Notes: a model not told the origin generated them from the sequence alone. A DNA stretch of 64,000 bases from Thereva unica (GCA_949987705.1 OX465281.1:191443112-191507111), one strand, 5' to 3'; shown: positions 10,494 through 21,800, counted from the stretch's first letter. Program-made: numbers and translations.

Positions 10494-10965
10494 GGGGCCT
10501 CGGTAGTCTAGGGGTAAGGCGCCTGACTACTATCCCCAGAGGTCCCGGGTTCGATTCCCGGCGGTGCCATGGTCCTAGCCTTTCCCAATTTCCCGCCTAC
10601 ATAACTTTCCTTCTTTCTTCTTCCCTCTTTGCATTCCTGATTCCTCCTGTCATAGCCTTCACTAGTTCTCTTCCCCGCTCCACCAAGCGCATGTCATCGG
10701 TTGGTTGATGAGATTCAACTCGTTTCAGGAGGCATAACACTCCAGCGAGTTGTTCTCGATGCCCCGATGTCAGAGTCGCGAAATGGTTGGGAGTAGGTGA
10801 AATAAAAATACCGCAGATAGGTTGTGACAGTTCTTTCCTTCACTTCTCTCTCTATCTTCCGACTAGAGCTGCTGTTCGACATTTCAAAAATAAAATAAAA
10901 ATACATGGTCGACAGTACAAAGGGGCCTTCCCTAAGTCTCTTCTAGTGTGTCACATAAAAAAAAA
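10494..10965 (+). mobile_element. SINE-1, full-length tRNA-derived copy
   Basis: The head resembles a tRNA, with an A-box-like TAGTCTAGGGGTAAGGC and a B box GGTTCGATTCC about 45 bases later. These are the internal RNA polymerase III promoter elements. Then come a pyrimidine-rich body, the conserved TCAGGAGGCATAACACTCCA and CTGTTCGACATT, and a tail AGTACAAAGGGGCCTTCCCT ending in CACATAAAAAAAAA. The tail resembles the 3' end of LINE-A (AGTACAAAGGGTG). It does not fold as a complete functional tRNA, so I call a SINE and not a tRNA gene. Confidence 0.88.
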
Positions 10966-11585
10966 CGTAAAATCCACGTTTTTGTAGCAAAGAGAAAAGC
11001 ATACACATTGCTGTGCGAAAAAAGAGCTCCAACTTGAGTTTCCACTTTTCCTTGGAATGTAGACTGGCCTTTCTAGGTTTGAATTTATATCCCATGTAAC
11101 TACATAAGTATTTGCAATCTGCCCCACGCGTAAATGGAGTAAGGCGGTGGTTGCTAACAATCGCTGGGCTACTATGCTACTTTGTGGAGTTCGCATAACC
11201 ACGGTAAACTTTTTGTGTAGAATTTAGCCATATCTTAAGGCCCCAATTTACACTCAGGTCGTCGGCAGACCGTTGTCTGAAAGGTTTTCGCCTTGAGGCC
11301 AAGTATCACTATACACTCACCGGCCGCTGTATGGGGCCTGCAGTCCAAGAAAACTGACAAAAATCTTTATGTGTGTGGGCTTTTATCAGGGCCGGCGCTT
11401 GGGGTTCTTGCGCCCGGTGCACTATGCCATATTGCGCCCCATAAGCTCTTGATTTTTGAACGCGGTAAAGAACAATGGAAAAAGACAGAAACACTCGCTG
11501 GATAGTAGCAATAATTCTCACATTTTGCGCAAAATTTAAGATTGTACCATAATAATGCGTACAACATAAAAAAAGATTACATAGG

Positions 11586-11943
11586 GAGTTTCATATGGGT
11601 CAACTTTCAACCAACAAAACCTGCTAAAAACGTCGTTGAAGAGAGTTGGAGGGGCAGATTTTTTGAACTTCTGATTTCCTTCAATAATTTTTGAACCAAC
11701 TTTTTGACAGCTGTGCTTTTGCTGTTGTTTTACGTCTCCCTTTTATTGAGGAAAAGAGAAGAAAAGGGATGGCAGAAGGGAGAATTAAGATTAAAAACAA
11801 CATACAAACAAGCTGAAGCATTCCAACGTAATAGAATAGAGTTGGCTCTCGAGAAAACCCATGCGACTCTTCATCGAATTTCAAACGGGAATGGACCATT
11901 ACAGCCAACCCTTGTTGGTTGGGTCCGTTGGCATATGAAACTC
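11586..11943. mobile_element. Inverted-repeat element (MITE-like, 358 bp)
   Basis: GAGTTTCATATGGGTCAACT at the left is mirrored at the right by GGTTGGGTCCGTTGGCATAT followed by GAAACTC, an imperfect match of about 30 bp. The interior shows no recognisable coding domain. It lies between the GTC element and the gypsy remnant. Confidence 0.55.
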
Positions 11944-11984
11944 AAGACCCCACATCACCGGGCACGGTGAAGGCCGTCTTCTCT

Positions 11985-12990
11985 CTGGACTTTTCCTCAA
12001 GGGGGATTTGCCAAGACCACGGGTGAGTTTCATGGACTGTTGGACTCTTCGAACCCACCTACCTTCAGCATGCGATCGACCTCCTCATACATGAGGGCCT
12101 GAATGGCAGGAGAGACAGGGTAATGCCTCTGCTTTATGGGCACCGTCTCGCCAGTTCAATCGCATCTTTTGGGACTCGCCCCGGCTGCGGGGACAGATTT
12201 AATTCTCCTATTAGGTGGGGGGGGAGGGGGTCAAACTAAAGGTCTTCCAAAAATCAATGCCAAGACAAAGGGGTTGCGACAAACTAGGGACGATGTATAG
12301 GTCCATGATGACGGCTCGCGAACCATATGTTACAGGGACTGCTATGAAGTCGAATATTGACTTCGAAGTCCCGTCCGCCATTTGGACTGAGGTGCGTAAG
12401 CGGTTTAGCTTTTCTCCGGGTAATTCTGGTGGAGCGAATCTGCCCCTCTTCCCAGGCAGCTAATACTGGCAAAGCTGTCCAATAAGCCCGTCATGTCTTC
12501 GTCCAAAAGGTATACCTTGGCGAACGGTCGTTCATCGCCGACCTCTGTAAGCAGAGCGGAGATGGCGGTTCGAGAATATTTTCGTTTTTCCCTCGCTATC
12601 TGGCGAATGCGTGGAGCAAAATCTGCCTGGTGGTGATTTGTCAGCTCCCTCAAAAATTCTCTTACGGACCTTATGGTAATTAGCCTATCGACGCATAAAG
12701 GAGGTTCTGCCCTGTTGAGAAGGGAAAGCCGGTAAGGGTTCCATTGTCGGCAGGTCAGAGGTGTCCCGCGAGCTGGTAGACATGTATGGGTTTACAATTG
12801 TATGGTGAGATATTCGGTCTTGTTTGGTATTGCATTCTATAATTTCGCCAGGGGTTAGGTCGGGTGCGAGTCGCCTTGCGGTGTATATATATATAAAATT
12901 TGGGCCGGTCACTACCGAAATGCTCGGGTCGCTAAGGGGGTCCAACCCATCCCTGGTTCGTGCCTGAAGATCTGAACTTCTATTCACTCT
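11985..12990 (-). pseudogene. Ty3/gypsy retrotransposon remnant: protease and start of RT
   Basis: Minus-strand fragments appear in the right order for gag-pol. At 12,460-12,650 a frame ends in VYLLDEDMTGLLDSFASISC, the retropepsin active-site region with DSFAS where the family has D(S/T)GAS. A different frame at 12,230-12,420 continues with VQMADGTSK and IVPSLSQPLCLGIDFW, the C-terminal half of the protease. At 12,010-12,170 another frame reads PIKQRHYPVSPAIQALMYEE followed by VDRMLK and EESNSPW, the entry to the RT domain. Frameshifts separate the pieces. No LTR or later pol is seen here. The element is inactive. Confidence 0.8.
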
Positions 12991-13263
12991 GAAGCCGTGA
13001 ATTTATGACAAGAATGGAAAACGGAAAGCGCGAAAACCATCTGCACTGGCATTCGCGGGACCTCACGGCGTGAGTCTGGAGCCACCTTGAAGTTTTTGTT
13101 GAGGCCATAAATATTTTTGAACTTTAAATAACAACCTGCTATGCTAAGCTGACGTCTACGCATGTGTGTCTGTAGGGAATCATGATTTTACCTGCAGTAT
13201 CATCCTTCAGTCAGACTAAGCAATCTGTGACCTTCTCGTAGTAATTAATGGACGACCCCTAAG

Positions 13264-13545
13264 TTGTTACTAGATATTGGTAATTTAAACATTTTGGAAG
13301 AGGAGGAAAGAATAAATATTCCGAATAACCTTTGAGATATTCTCGGAGATCTGATTAGCTTGATCGACAGAATATACCCAACACTCATCAGGCTGAAGTT
13401 TATTGCCCATCATGGCTGAAGGAAAGAACTATTCTCACTCCAACAAACGACTCAGCCGACAGCATCATCAACGTTCTGCTGGAGAAACGGCCCACTAAGC
13501 ATATGAAGTATGAATTTACTACCCTGTAGAATTCTTACACACTCA
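13264..13545 (+). pseudogene. Helitron helicase (Pif1-like) fragment
   Basis: The frame reads LLDIGNLNILEEEE, then a stop, then DLISLIDRIYPTL and, after a further frame break, LKERTILTPTNDSADSIINV followed by LLEKRP. This order (short L.IG.G-like segment, D.I..IYP, ERxILTPTNxxADxIN) is the region between helicase motifs in Helitron RepHel proteins. It starts directly after the right end of the GTC element. Two stops and a frameshift make it non-functional. Confidence 0.75.
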
Positions 13546-13769
13546 TCACAGAAAAAACCACCTCAATGACGCCTTGTCGCACCTAGTTGAATCAACAACA
13601 GCAATTGCAGGTTGTCTGGGGCTCTATCGATAGGTACCCGTGTATATCCCTCATGGCTTAATTTTGTCATGCAAACATTAATAATGACACAAAAGCAAAC
13701 CACAACCGCTGCGAATTATATTTCCAAGACTTGATTGAGTTTAGCAGCCAGCTCTGTTGACTAACTTAC

Positions 13770-13860
13770 AGGCTATTGGTATAGACTCAGTTATAAGGAA
13801 CTGGATTGAGAGGTTTCTTTCTGGCCGTGCAATCGAGGCAGTATTGGTCAGTGTCAAATC
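13770..13860 (+). pseudogene. LINE-A RT scrap
   Basis: GGCTATTGGTATAGACTCAG and GGAACTGGATTGAGAGGTTT match the LINE-A RT segment that follows the KAFDRVW block (compare 48,750-48,800). About 90 bp only. Confidence 0.6.
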
Positions 13861-13864
13861 TAAC

Positions 13865-14390
13865 CCCCAAATTGAAGCCCAGTACAACTAAATGTAGACG
13901 GAAGTAGAGTTAATTTACGGTCGACGGAGCTCGATTCAACTCTACAACTTGGGTTTAGTTGAAATTATGCATACAGGCGTAGGTTCAGTAGTTGAATTTA
14001 GTTGATAGTAGCATCTCTATGTTTTGTTAGTGCTTTTTGTAAGGTGTAATGCATTTTTATTTTCAACTCAACCTAAACCCAACTATTCAACTCATCGTGT
14101 ATACATACTAATTTTCACGCGAACTATGAATGTGTGCAAAATTTGAGATTCGGTTATATTTTTTACTTTTTAGTCTATTACAAGCCTTCCACAATTTTGT
14201 GCTGGTCGCCATTTTGAATTTGGAATGACGCCACACAGTCAATTGAATTCTCCTTGTCATATCCTTTCATTTGATACCCATGTCAGGAGCACAATTGCAA
14301 AAATCTGCCGACATTTTGGAACCGCCATCTGGATTTTTTTACAAAATGGTCGTTTTGCAGTGTCATTTAAACTAAATCATAAAAAATATA
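13865..14390 (-). repeat. Helitron-related repeat, internal part (copy H5)
   Basis: Matches 32,860-33,400 over its length: an AACTCAAC-rich part with AATTATGCATACAG, then GTGTGCAAAATTTGA, ACTTTTTAGTC, CATTTTGAATTTGGAATGAC, TTTGATACCCATGTC and GAGCACAATTGC. The second half is shared with Helitron H1 in the same orientation. Neither Helitron terminus is present. Confidence 0.6.
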
Positions 14391-14605
14391 AAAATGAACA
14401 GAATTCGATGGATAGGACACGTCCAACGTAACAGCGAAGATAGCATGACAAAAATCATTATGACAAAAAGACCAGACGAAGAGATACCGGGCGCCCAAAA
14501 AAAAACATACGTAGGTAGCGTAGAAGAACATCTTCAAACCCTAGGTATAAGAAATTGGAGACTTCAAGCCAGGTACCGACAGTTTAACAGGAGGATGTTG
14601 TGCTA
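14385..14605 (+). pseudogene. RTE-like non-LTR C-terminal fragment
   Basis: The 70-residue frame from 14,394 starts MNRIRWIGHVQRN and ends LGIRNWRLQARYRQF. This is the C-terminal tail seen after the RT in RTE-type elements (RWxGHVxRM ... LGIxNWRxxAxDR). No RT core is attached. A related complete tail lies at 46,370-46,600. Confidence 0.65.
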
Positions 14606-14699
14606 AAAACACTGATATTTTTATTGACATTAATAAGCATGCGATCAACAGGTTCGTACATGCCGTAAATCGTATTAGAGGAATTAACGTGTAACAGAG

Positions 14700-15770
14700 G
14701 TTCACCCCTCATTCGCTCTAAAGGATGCACGCAAGAAACCTGAGTCGACCTTACCATTTAGTAGCCGATGAACGAAAATAACGTCATAAACCTCGTGACG
14801 CTTATGGAGAGCGCTTAAGTTAATTAATTTAAGCCTGTTCTCGTAAGACGGAAGAATAAGAGGGTTATTCCAAAGCGCCTGAGTGCAAATCGGACAAATA
14901 TCCTTTGAACCGATTCGACTCTTCCAATTTGGGAGGCGTAGTGAGGAGACCTCACCTGGGAGGAGTAGGTACTCGAGTAAAGCCCTCATTAAAGATATGT
15001 ACAAGTGCTTAGTGATGAGGGGATTGCTGAATTCCTTAGACCATATTTTTATAAATCCCAGGAGTAAACTGCCCTTGGTAGAGATATAATTGATGTGAGT
15101 GGAAAAATCCAGCTTACAATCAAACCTAATCCCAAGATCAGTTACAGGGTTTACGCGAGAGATTATGTTGTGAAAAAAACTATAGTCATAAATTATTGAT
15201 CTACAAAACGTCATGACCTCGCACTTGCTAATATTAAGAACCAGGATGTTATTAGCACACCAAGAATAGAAGGTGTTAAGGTCAATTTGCAAAAATTTGC
15301 TATCCTCGTAAATAAGGATATTACGGCGTAAATAAGGATATTACAGTGCTTTAGTAAGGTGACATTGTCGGTAGATAAGATAAAAAGCAGAGGACCTAGA
15401 TGACTACCTTGCGGGACGCCAGAAGACGCTTCAATGTTTCTGGATTTGACTCCACGAAATAGAACTTGCTAGGTTCTGTCGGCTAATTATAGCTGGAACC
15501 ATACCACAAGGGCATGCAGAAAGCCTGATTCTACTTGCGAGCTATAATCGAGTGAGAGAGCTTGTCGAAAGCCTTACTGAAGTCAGTATAAACGCAATCA
15601 TTTTTGCAACAAGTGACGAATCCCCGAACAGTGTGAGAAGAGAACTCAAGTAGATTAGTAGTAGTGAAACGACCTGCAAGAAAACCGTGTTGATTTTCTG
15701 AGATACGTCTTTTACAGATAGGAGTTTTGGTATACATGATATCTTGGCAATCGGTCAATAATACGCCGAA
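14700..15770 (-). mobile_element. LINE-B copy 1, degenerate non-LTR retrotransposon
   Basis: Reading down the minus strand: ENQHGFLAGRFTTTNLLEF and VYTDFSKAFDKLSHSII (15,531-15,680), then SSGVPQGSHLGPLLF (about 15,360-15,420) in another frame. A long gap and rearrangement removes the YADD block. 14,702-15,292 then holds the post-RT part (NPVTDLGIRFDCKLDFSTHI). The family is the same as LINE-B at 39,335. A short tandem duplication (AAATAAGGATATTAC twice) at 15,309-15,341 interrupts it. Non-functional. The HLGPLLF-style motif fits CR1/jockey-type clades but the clade is not resolved. Confidence 0.8.
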
Positions 15771-15954
15771 AAATCAATCTCGTTCTATTCAAATGTAGCA
15801 ACCCTGATTATCACATTTCAATCGAAGCGGTCGACTATTGTCGTGATGATGGTATTGTCTACTTGTCACTACCAACAAGTTTGTCACAAATTGCAGCATT
15901 TGGATATGATCATTTTTAAACTCACAGGTGATGACTGGGAAAAAGCTGTAAAGA

Positions 15955-16082
15955 GGTAAAACAAAAGCGAAGCAATATTATGTAGGTGGAGAGAGAGGGA
16001 CGACGAAAAACCATGCTGCGGGGTGGTATCGAACCACTGGCTTCTAGAATGGTAATCGTACTCTCAACTCAACTGAGGTAAC
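15955..16082 (-). mobile_element. Second tRNA-headed SINE scrap
   Basis: On the minus strand the segment 16,082-16,016 has a tRNA-like layout ending in a B box (GGTTCGATACCACCCCGCAG), followed by a CTCTCTCTCCACCTACATAA body resembling SINE-1. The head sequence differs from SINE-1, so it may be a separate subfamily built on another tRNA. No 3' tail was found. Confidence 0.45.
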
Positions 16083-17490
16083 TCTAAAAACTCCCATGCT
16101 AGACTATTTTTTTGGCCATTAGGTTCTTTATATTTACGACTAATTTGGTACTTCTATCGTTTTACAAAATGCTTTCAAATACAATATTTTCTTTCTTCGG
16201 TTTTCCTAAAATCCTCAGCTCACTATCAAAACGTGATTAAATAAAGGTCCAGGGTTATTAACTATAATTCTTAAGTCTTAACGAAAATGTAAAGTGGTAA
16301 ACTACTTTTCTCCACTCAGCCGTGTTATTGAACAAATAGTTCAGATGTTGGCTAGTTTTATCAAAAAACATGCAAACTTCAACACTAATCACTTTCTATG
16401 CGGTATTAATATAAAAATTTTCTGCTAATAAAATATAGTCGCCATCGAAATAAACCAACACAAAAAAAATCTCGAAAAACCACAAAATTTTAAAAACGAA
16501 AAAATTTGTCAACGTCGCCCTTAATTCGAAGAAAATGGAAATTTATTTAAGATCGTGAATATCCTTCATAAGCTGATTTGCGTGTCGTATAATTCCCTTA
16601 AATTTTCTGAGAAATACTTGAAAAACACTGTCCTCTCAGGCCACAGGCCCGTATCCACCGCATAGAACACTAACACATACGCAAGAGCACCGGCTATGCT
16701 AAATCTCGGCTCGTTCAGGCAAATATTTTATTTTTGTTTTTCAGCCGGAGGTCATAAAAGTACCCGCAATTAGTTATACAGCCCTAATCCGGGTATCCTT
16801 ATATCCGAAGGCTGTTGAGGTCATACTGATCCTACAGTCTCTAGGAAGTCGAATAATGTCTGGCTTTTTGGGCATTTTTAAGGAGTCTGAAATTTGAATT
16901 TTGATCTCATACCAAGAAAAACTGCGCTCCTCGCACACAACGAATGCAATAATTTATGTCCTTTTTTCTCCAAGTGCTATTGTTGTTATTGCTGGCTTGC
17001 CTTGCAAGGACCTCGGATCTCTCTGCTCGAAACATTCACGAAGGCGAAGGCATGTGTTTATGTAATAGAGAGTCGTAAATTATAAAATAAATATTTTTAT
17101 GGTGGCGAGAGAAATCGACGTATCCTTGGAATGTTGTGAACATTTCGTAATAATTGTAATGACAACAGATTTGTGTCAAATGCTGTTTTTGGTTCTTTTG
17201 GTTCTGTATGCCTGGTTTTATGCGTTGTTGAAACTATAGTGGACTTTCTGTTTCTGATTTTCTAAGCCCAAATCGAGTGAAATTTATGTCACAGTTTATA
17301 TGATTTGAATAGAAAAATAAAATCCCAACAAAAAACATTAAAAATGTGAATTAGAAGTTCGTGGGCGCGGAAATTATTTATTGGGACAGTTTAAAACGCA
17401 CTTATAACAAAAAAGAGTGATATGGATTAGTCAAGATGAATCGTTAATAGCATTTACGAACGAATTTCGTGTTGCTCAGTCTATAGTGTT
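16083..17490. other. Gene-free, AT-rich stretch
   Basis: No gene or repeat recognised. Short frames on both strands lack domain features or splice-supported context. Confidence 0.4.
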
Positions 17491-17499
17491 TCTAATAAA

Positions 17500-20097
17500 A
17501 TTTGTTACATTTCGAAGGACAGCTAAGATTCATGCTATACAACGAACTCGCCAGCCAACTTTTTCGCGGTTCTTCTTCTTTAAACTCCTTTAATCCCTCA
17601 TGGGACATAGGGCGGAAACAGTTGCCCTCCAGCGGACTCTGTTTTGCGCGACAGCTCTTAGCTCCGACCAGGATCTCCCAGTTGTTGCGGCTTCTTCTAG
17701 TTGGGTTCTCCTCCACGTTGTTCTAGGTCTTCCTACTCGACGGGCACCTTGCGGATTCCAGTCAAGGGCCTGTTGGGCTAGATTTTCGTTTTCGCGTCGC
17801 AAGGTGTGGCCAACCCAATTCCATTTCCTTCGCCTGATTTGGTCGTCTATCCTTTCTTGGCCGGCACGGCGCCATAGTTCTTCGTTTGAAATTCTATCCT
17901 GCCAGCGGATTTTTAGGATACGACGAAGGCATCTGTTGATGAAGACTTGTAGGCGCCCTGTTATGAATTGGGTGACTTTCCATGTTTCGCAACCGTACAA
18001 AATTACTGCCTTCACGTTGGAGTTGAACAGCCGCAATTTGGTGTTAGTGGAAATCACCGTTGATCTCCATATGTGGGACAGGCATGCATATGCGCCTCGT
18101 GCTTTATTTATTCTGGAACTGACGTCTTCTTCTGCCCCACCATTTTCGGTAATAATGCTACCGAGGTAGCAGCATTTATTTACCAGTTCCACGTCACGGT
18201 TATTCAGCGCTGTTCGTTCAATGGTGTTTGCATTTATCCGCATTTCTTTAGTTTTAGTCGGATTTAGCCTTAAGCCTGCTGGACTACTTTCTGTTGCCAA
18301 ATTGTTCAACATGTTTTTGAGGTCCTGATGTCTGTGGGCCAGCAAACAGATATCATCTGCGTAGTCGAGGTCCTTAAGGCGGTCTACCAAACCCCATTGT
18401 ATGCCGCCTGTTCGATTATCTAGAGCGCCGACAAGGATGTCATTTATTACTATAAGAAATAGTAATGGCGAAAGTAGGCATCCCTGTCGTACTCCTGAGC
18501 TCACCTCAAAGCTGTCGGATAATTTTCCATTATGGAGAACTCTGCATTTGGAATTGTTATATAGGGCTTTTATCAATTCTATTATTTTATCAGGCAGTCC
18601 ACGTCGCCGTAGTGCCTGCCAAATGAAGCTCCTATTAACCGAGTCGAACGCTTTCTCATAGTCTACGAAAGCAAGGTAAAGGGGGGATCGGAATTCAGTA
18701 GACTGCTCCACTATTATTCTCAAGGTGTTAATATGATCAATACAGGAGCGGCCCTTCCTGAATCCGGCCTGCTGCCTCCTAAGCGTTCGATCAACTGCCT
18801 CACTTATCATAGATAGTAATATATGGGACAAAATTTTGCCCACAGTAGATAATAAACCGATACCTCTCCAGTTGTCGCATATTGTTAGGTCCCCCTTTTT
18901 TGGTATTTTGACTATGATACCTTCCGTCCAATCCTCCGGAAAGGTACAGGTGTTCCATGCTATTTCTTGGATTGGCTGAAGCGCATCTGCTATGAGGCTT
19001 GAGTCGGCTTTCAACAATTCTGGCGGGATGCCATCTTTTCCTGCTGCTTTACCATTGGCCATCGCATGAATTGCGGTTACTATTTCCGTCTTGGATGGGG
19101 CCCGAGTGGCGATCCTTATTGGCTGTGCATTGTTGTTGTTTTCCTGAGGTTCCTGTGTAAGTGTACCATTCAGGGCGGCGAAGAAGTAATCTCTTCATCT
19201 TTGGAGTTGCTCTTCGTCGCTGCACAGCAGCCTTCCATCCGCACTCTTAACGGCATGCTTTTTAGTAGAGTGCTTTCCCGAGAGCTGTTTAGTGATTTGG
19301 TACAGCACCTTACTGTTGCCTGTGTTTGCCGCGTTTTCCGCTTTTTCTGCGAGCTCATTTATCTGCTGCCTTTTATCACGCCGGACACTTCTCTTAACCT
19401 CCCGATGTCATTGGGAGTATTCCCGTTCTAATTGGTGACGTATTTCCGGGTCGTTTGTAGAGTTTACGTTATTTTTTAGGGCTCTCCTGCGTTCTATTTT
19501 TTGCCAGGTTGTGTCCGAGATCCAGTGTTGCTGGTTTCTTTGGACATAACCGATGCTCGTTTCCGCAGTCGTCAATATTGCGTCCTACTCCACAGCTCTT
19601 CAATATTTGTGTCGTCAGAAACGTTGTGCTGGTTTAATATTTGTTGTAGGTTTCCAGCAAATTCCCGCTTTTCAACGCTCTCCCGCAGAAGGTCTACGTT
19701 GAACCGTCTACGGCTTATAGCATCGCGTTGTACGTTTCTGATTGCGGCGATTTTAAGGCGAATAGCTGCTACTACCAAATGGTGGTCGCTTCCAGTGTCT
19801 GTTCCCCTGAAACTCCTGACATCCTCAAGGATAGTTCTCCAGCTGCGGCTGACGGCCACATGATCTATCTGATTTCTCGTTCTACCATCGGGCGATACCC
19901 AGGTCTCTTTGTGTATCTTCTTGTGACAAAAGTAAGTTCCACCTACCATGAGTTGGTGGGAGCTACAGAAGTCAACGAAAAGCTCACCATTGTTATTGGT
20001 AACTTGGCTTAGACCTTGATTTCCAATTGTTTGTTCAAGGCCGGTGTTGTCACGGCCGATCTGTGCGTTTAAGTCACCCATTGGGCGGGCACACATT
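17500..20097 (-). mobile_element. RTE-like non-LTR retrotransposon, copy 1 (best-preserved RT)
   Basis: Minus strand. 19,572-20,096 is the C-terminal half of an APE-like endonuclease: GDLNAQIGRDN, THKETW-like IHKETWVSPDGRTRNQIDHV and GTDTGSDHHLVVAAI. A frameshifted linker at 19,063-19,571 is followed by a 490-codon RT frame (17,590-19,062). It carries KAAGKDGIPPELLK, FVDYEKAFDSVNR (catalytic Asp), GVRQGCLLSPLLFLIVINDI and DLDYADDICLLAH (catalytic DD), then the long post-RT tail with LKIRWQDRISNEELWRRAGQ and RRRKWNWVGHTLRR. The organisation and tail are typical of the RTE clade. The 5' end is truncated within the endonuclease, and the N-terminal catalytic residues of that domain are absent. 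The RT frame itself has no stop. Confidence 0.88.
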
Positions 20098-21104
20098 GAT
20101 CAAAGTGGGATTGAGTAAATAGAGTCAGCAAACTTACTTTAGCGTCAACATGATAGATATAATCCCAAGGCATGGCTTTCGGACAGTTGATCAGGATTGA
20201 TGTCAGTAAAGTCACAAAAAGTATACGAACTAGCCGCGAAGGATATGAGAAGATAGAACCGAACGGAAAGGAATAATAGGTCATGATCCAGAAAGTTAGG
20301 AGGGGAAATTTGATTATGCTTTAACACTGCATCCATTTCCTGGGTAAGCTACACAAAATGGGAACAATTCAAACACACTATAAATCAATACTAGAAATTT
20401 CAGAAATAGCCCATTACATTCACTATTTGGTCATGAAATCTTACCGTTTTCAACTTAAAAGAATAAAATTTGTAACAAGGATCAACATAAACTCTTCCTG
20501 AGTCATTCGACGATTTATCTTTGAATTGCACACAAAATTCGCGAATCAAGTTTGAAAACGCATCCTGAACCAATGGAACAAACATTTAATAGGAAATTTC
20601 CACGCAAAAGGAAATTTTACGAGCGTGAAACTAGACTCTGCGCCACCAGAGATAATTTTTGGCGTGCCATCTGCTCTGCGCAGTGTTAAGCGGTTCTTGC
20701 GGCCTCTGCTGTGTGATGGCGTACTGGAAGCACTGGATTCGTTGTTTGGCCTAATGAAGTTTTAGATTTTATAAATTTGCTTTAGGGTGTTTTATTTTGT
20801 TGCAGCAGTCTTGCCTTATCAATGCTTTGGAGATTCTTAGAAATTAGAGTAAAAATAGTCTCAGCCGAATAATTTTTAGGATTCTTCGCAGATAGCAATA
20901 AACGAAATTTTGCAGTTGGATAAAGAATTTGGTGGGATGAACGACGACTTAGTGATGTACAAATATTTTACGACAGTATTTTGAGAGTTTTAGCTCAAAG
21001 TAATGTGAAATGATTTTTTTAAAAAGATCAAATTGATTTTTAAGCACAATGTATGAATTGTCAACGAATTATACAACATATTAAAGTTCGTTTATAACTA
21101 GTAC
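20098..21104. other. Gene-free stretch
   Basis: No supportable gene. Minus-strand frames at 20,069-20,336 and 20,400-20,585 have no recognisable domain. The segment 20,560-20,760 is more GC-rich but broken in all frames. Confidence 0.4.
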
Positions 21105-21310
21105 TATTTGGCTGTGGAATAATCTTCCACAATCAGTTTTTCCGATCCCGTACAACACCCAAGAGTTCAAACTTAAGGTGCGTCCCCTGTTCTATCGTAT
21201 TCTCTTCTATCTTTCAAACCAAGCTTGCCGCTAGACATTGCACCATGAACTGAATGACATGACAAATTGGTAGTATAAAGGGTGATTCCTAGGCTTGGCT
21301 TTTCAAAATA
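21105..21310 (+). mobile_element. LINE-A 3' end fragment
   Basis: Starts with the last coding block (GGCTGTGGAATAATCTTCCA, encoding LWNNLPQ-like residues) and continues through AAGCTTGCCGCTAGACATTG to TAGTATAAAGGGTGATTCCT. This is the 3' UTR and tail shared with the longer LINE-A copies. Strongly 5'-truncated. Confidence 0.75.
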
Positions 21311-21384
21311 AAATAAAATATTAATAAAATTGTGGTGTCTGTCTGAGATTTCAAAATATGTAATTGCCATTCATCTCGTTGCAC

Positions 21385-21800
21385 TCACCTTCAGAAGAAA
21401 AAAACAGAACAAGAAAAGGATAACTTCTATGAAATTCTGACTAACGGCTGAAAATCGTATTAGGCGACTTTAACGATAAAATGAGTAAGGAACCATATTA
21501 TTACCCCTACGCTGGCAAGCTCTCGTTAGACGAAGAATAAAACGATAACGGGAACAGAAAGACCGAATTCACTATCACAACAAATTGGACAACAGCTAAG
21601 TTAGCACCTGATTAAACCATAAGAATATATACAAAAGGATATGGACATCGCCAGATGGCAGGCACCATAACCAAATCTACCATGTTCTAGTTAACACTAG
21701 ACATGAAAGCAGCATCCTGGATGTAATGAGGCACTAGTTAGATGATCAAGAGAAGCATTGAAAAAACAGCCAAGCAAGACAGGTATACCTAAAGCAAGGA
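21385..21800 (+). pseudogene. RTE-like APE endonuclease fragment
   Basis: Frames around 21,395-21,780 read DNFYEILTN, GDFNDKMSKEPYYYP, DNGNRKTEF, then HKNIYKRIWTSPDGRHHNQI and HVLVNTRHESSILDVMR. These correspond to the GDFNAK, WTSPDG and NQIDH blocks of the endonuclease. The catalytic NQID is altered to NQIY, and several stops interrupt it. It lies just 5' of a LINE-A copy but belongs by sequence style to the RTE-like group. Confidence 0.65.

Larger units (their letters stand above)
10139..13262. mobile_element. GTC-type DNA element, copy A, broken by later insertions
   Basis: The left end reads AAGGGGTCGTCAGTAAATTT and the right end GTAATTAATGGACGACCCCT, an imperfect inverted pair. Internal sequence matches the intact copy at 61,671-62,647: TACACTAAAAATACTTATTT, CTAGCCATATCTTAAGGCCC (here with TTTAGCC), GGGGCCTGCAGTCCAA and CAGTCAGACTAAG. 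The copy is interrupted by SINE-1 (10,494-10,965), and from about 11,385 to 12,955 by further elements including the gypsy remnant. No transposase frame is visible in either copy. Confidence 0.6.

Noticed and set aside
10494..10570. tRNA-like sequence with A and B boxes
   Set aside because: The acceptor stem does not pair, and the same head leads into a SINE body in several copies. It is a SINE head, not a tRNA gene.
11386..11440. CAGGGCCGGCGCTTGGGGTT as a hAT element left end
   Set aside because: The sequence resembles a hAT terminus, but no matching right end or 8-bp duplication was found.
17600..18169. Plus-strand 189-codon frame
   Set aside because: It is the antisense shadow of the RTE-like RT frame.
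17590..19062. 490-codon open RT frame as an active host or functional gene
   Set aside because: It is a non-LTR RT with a frameshifted linker and a truncated endonuclease, so the element cannot be autonomous.
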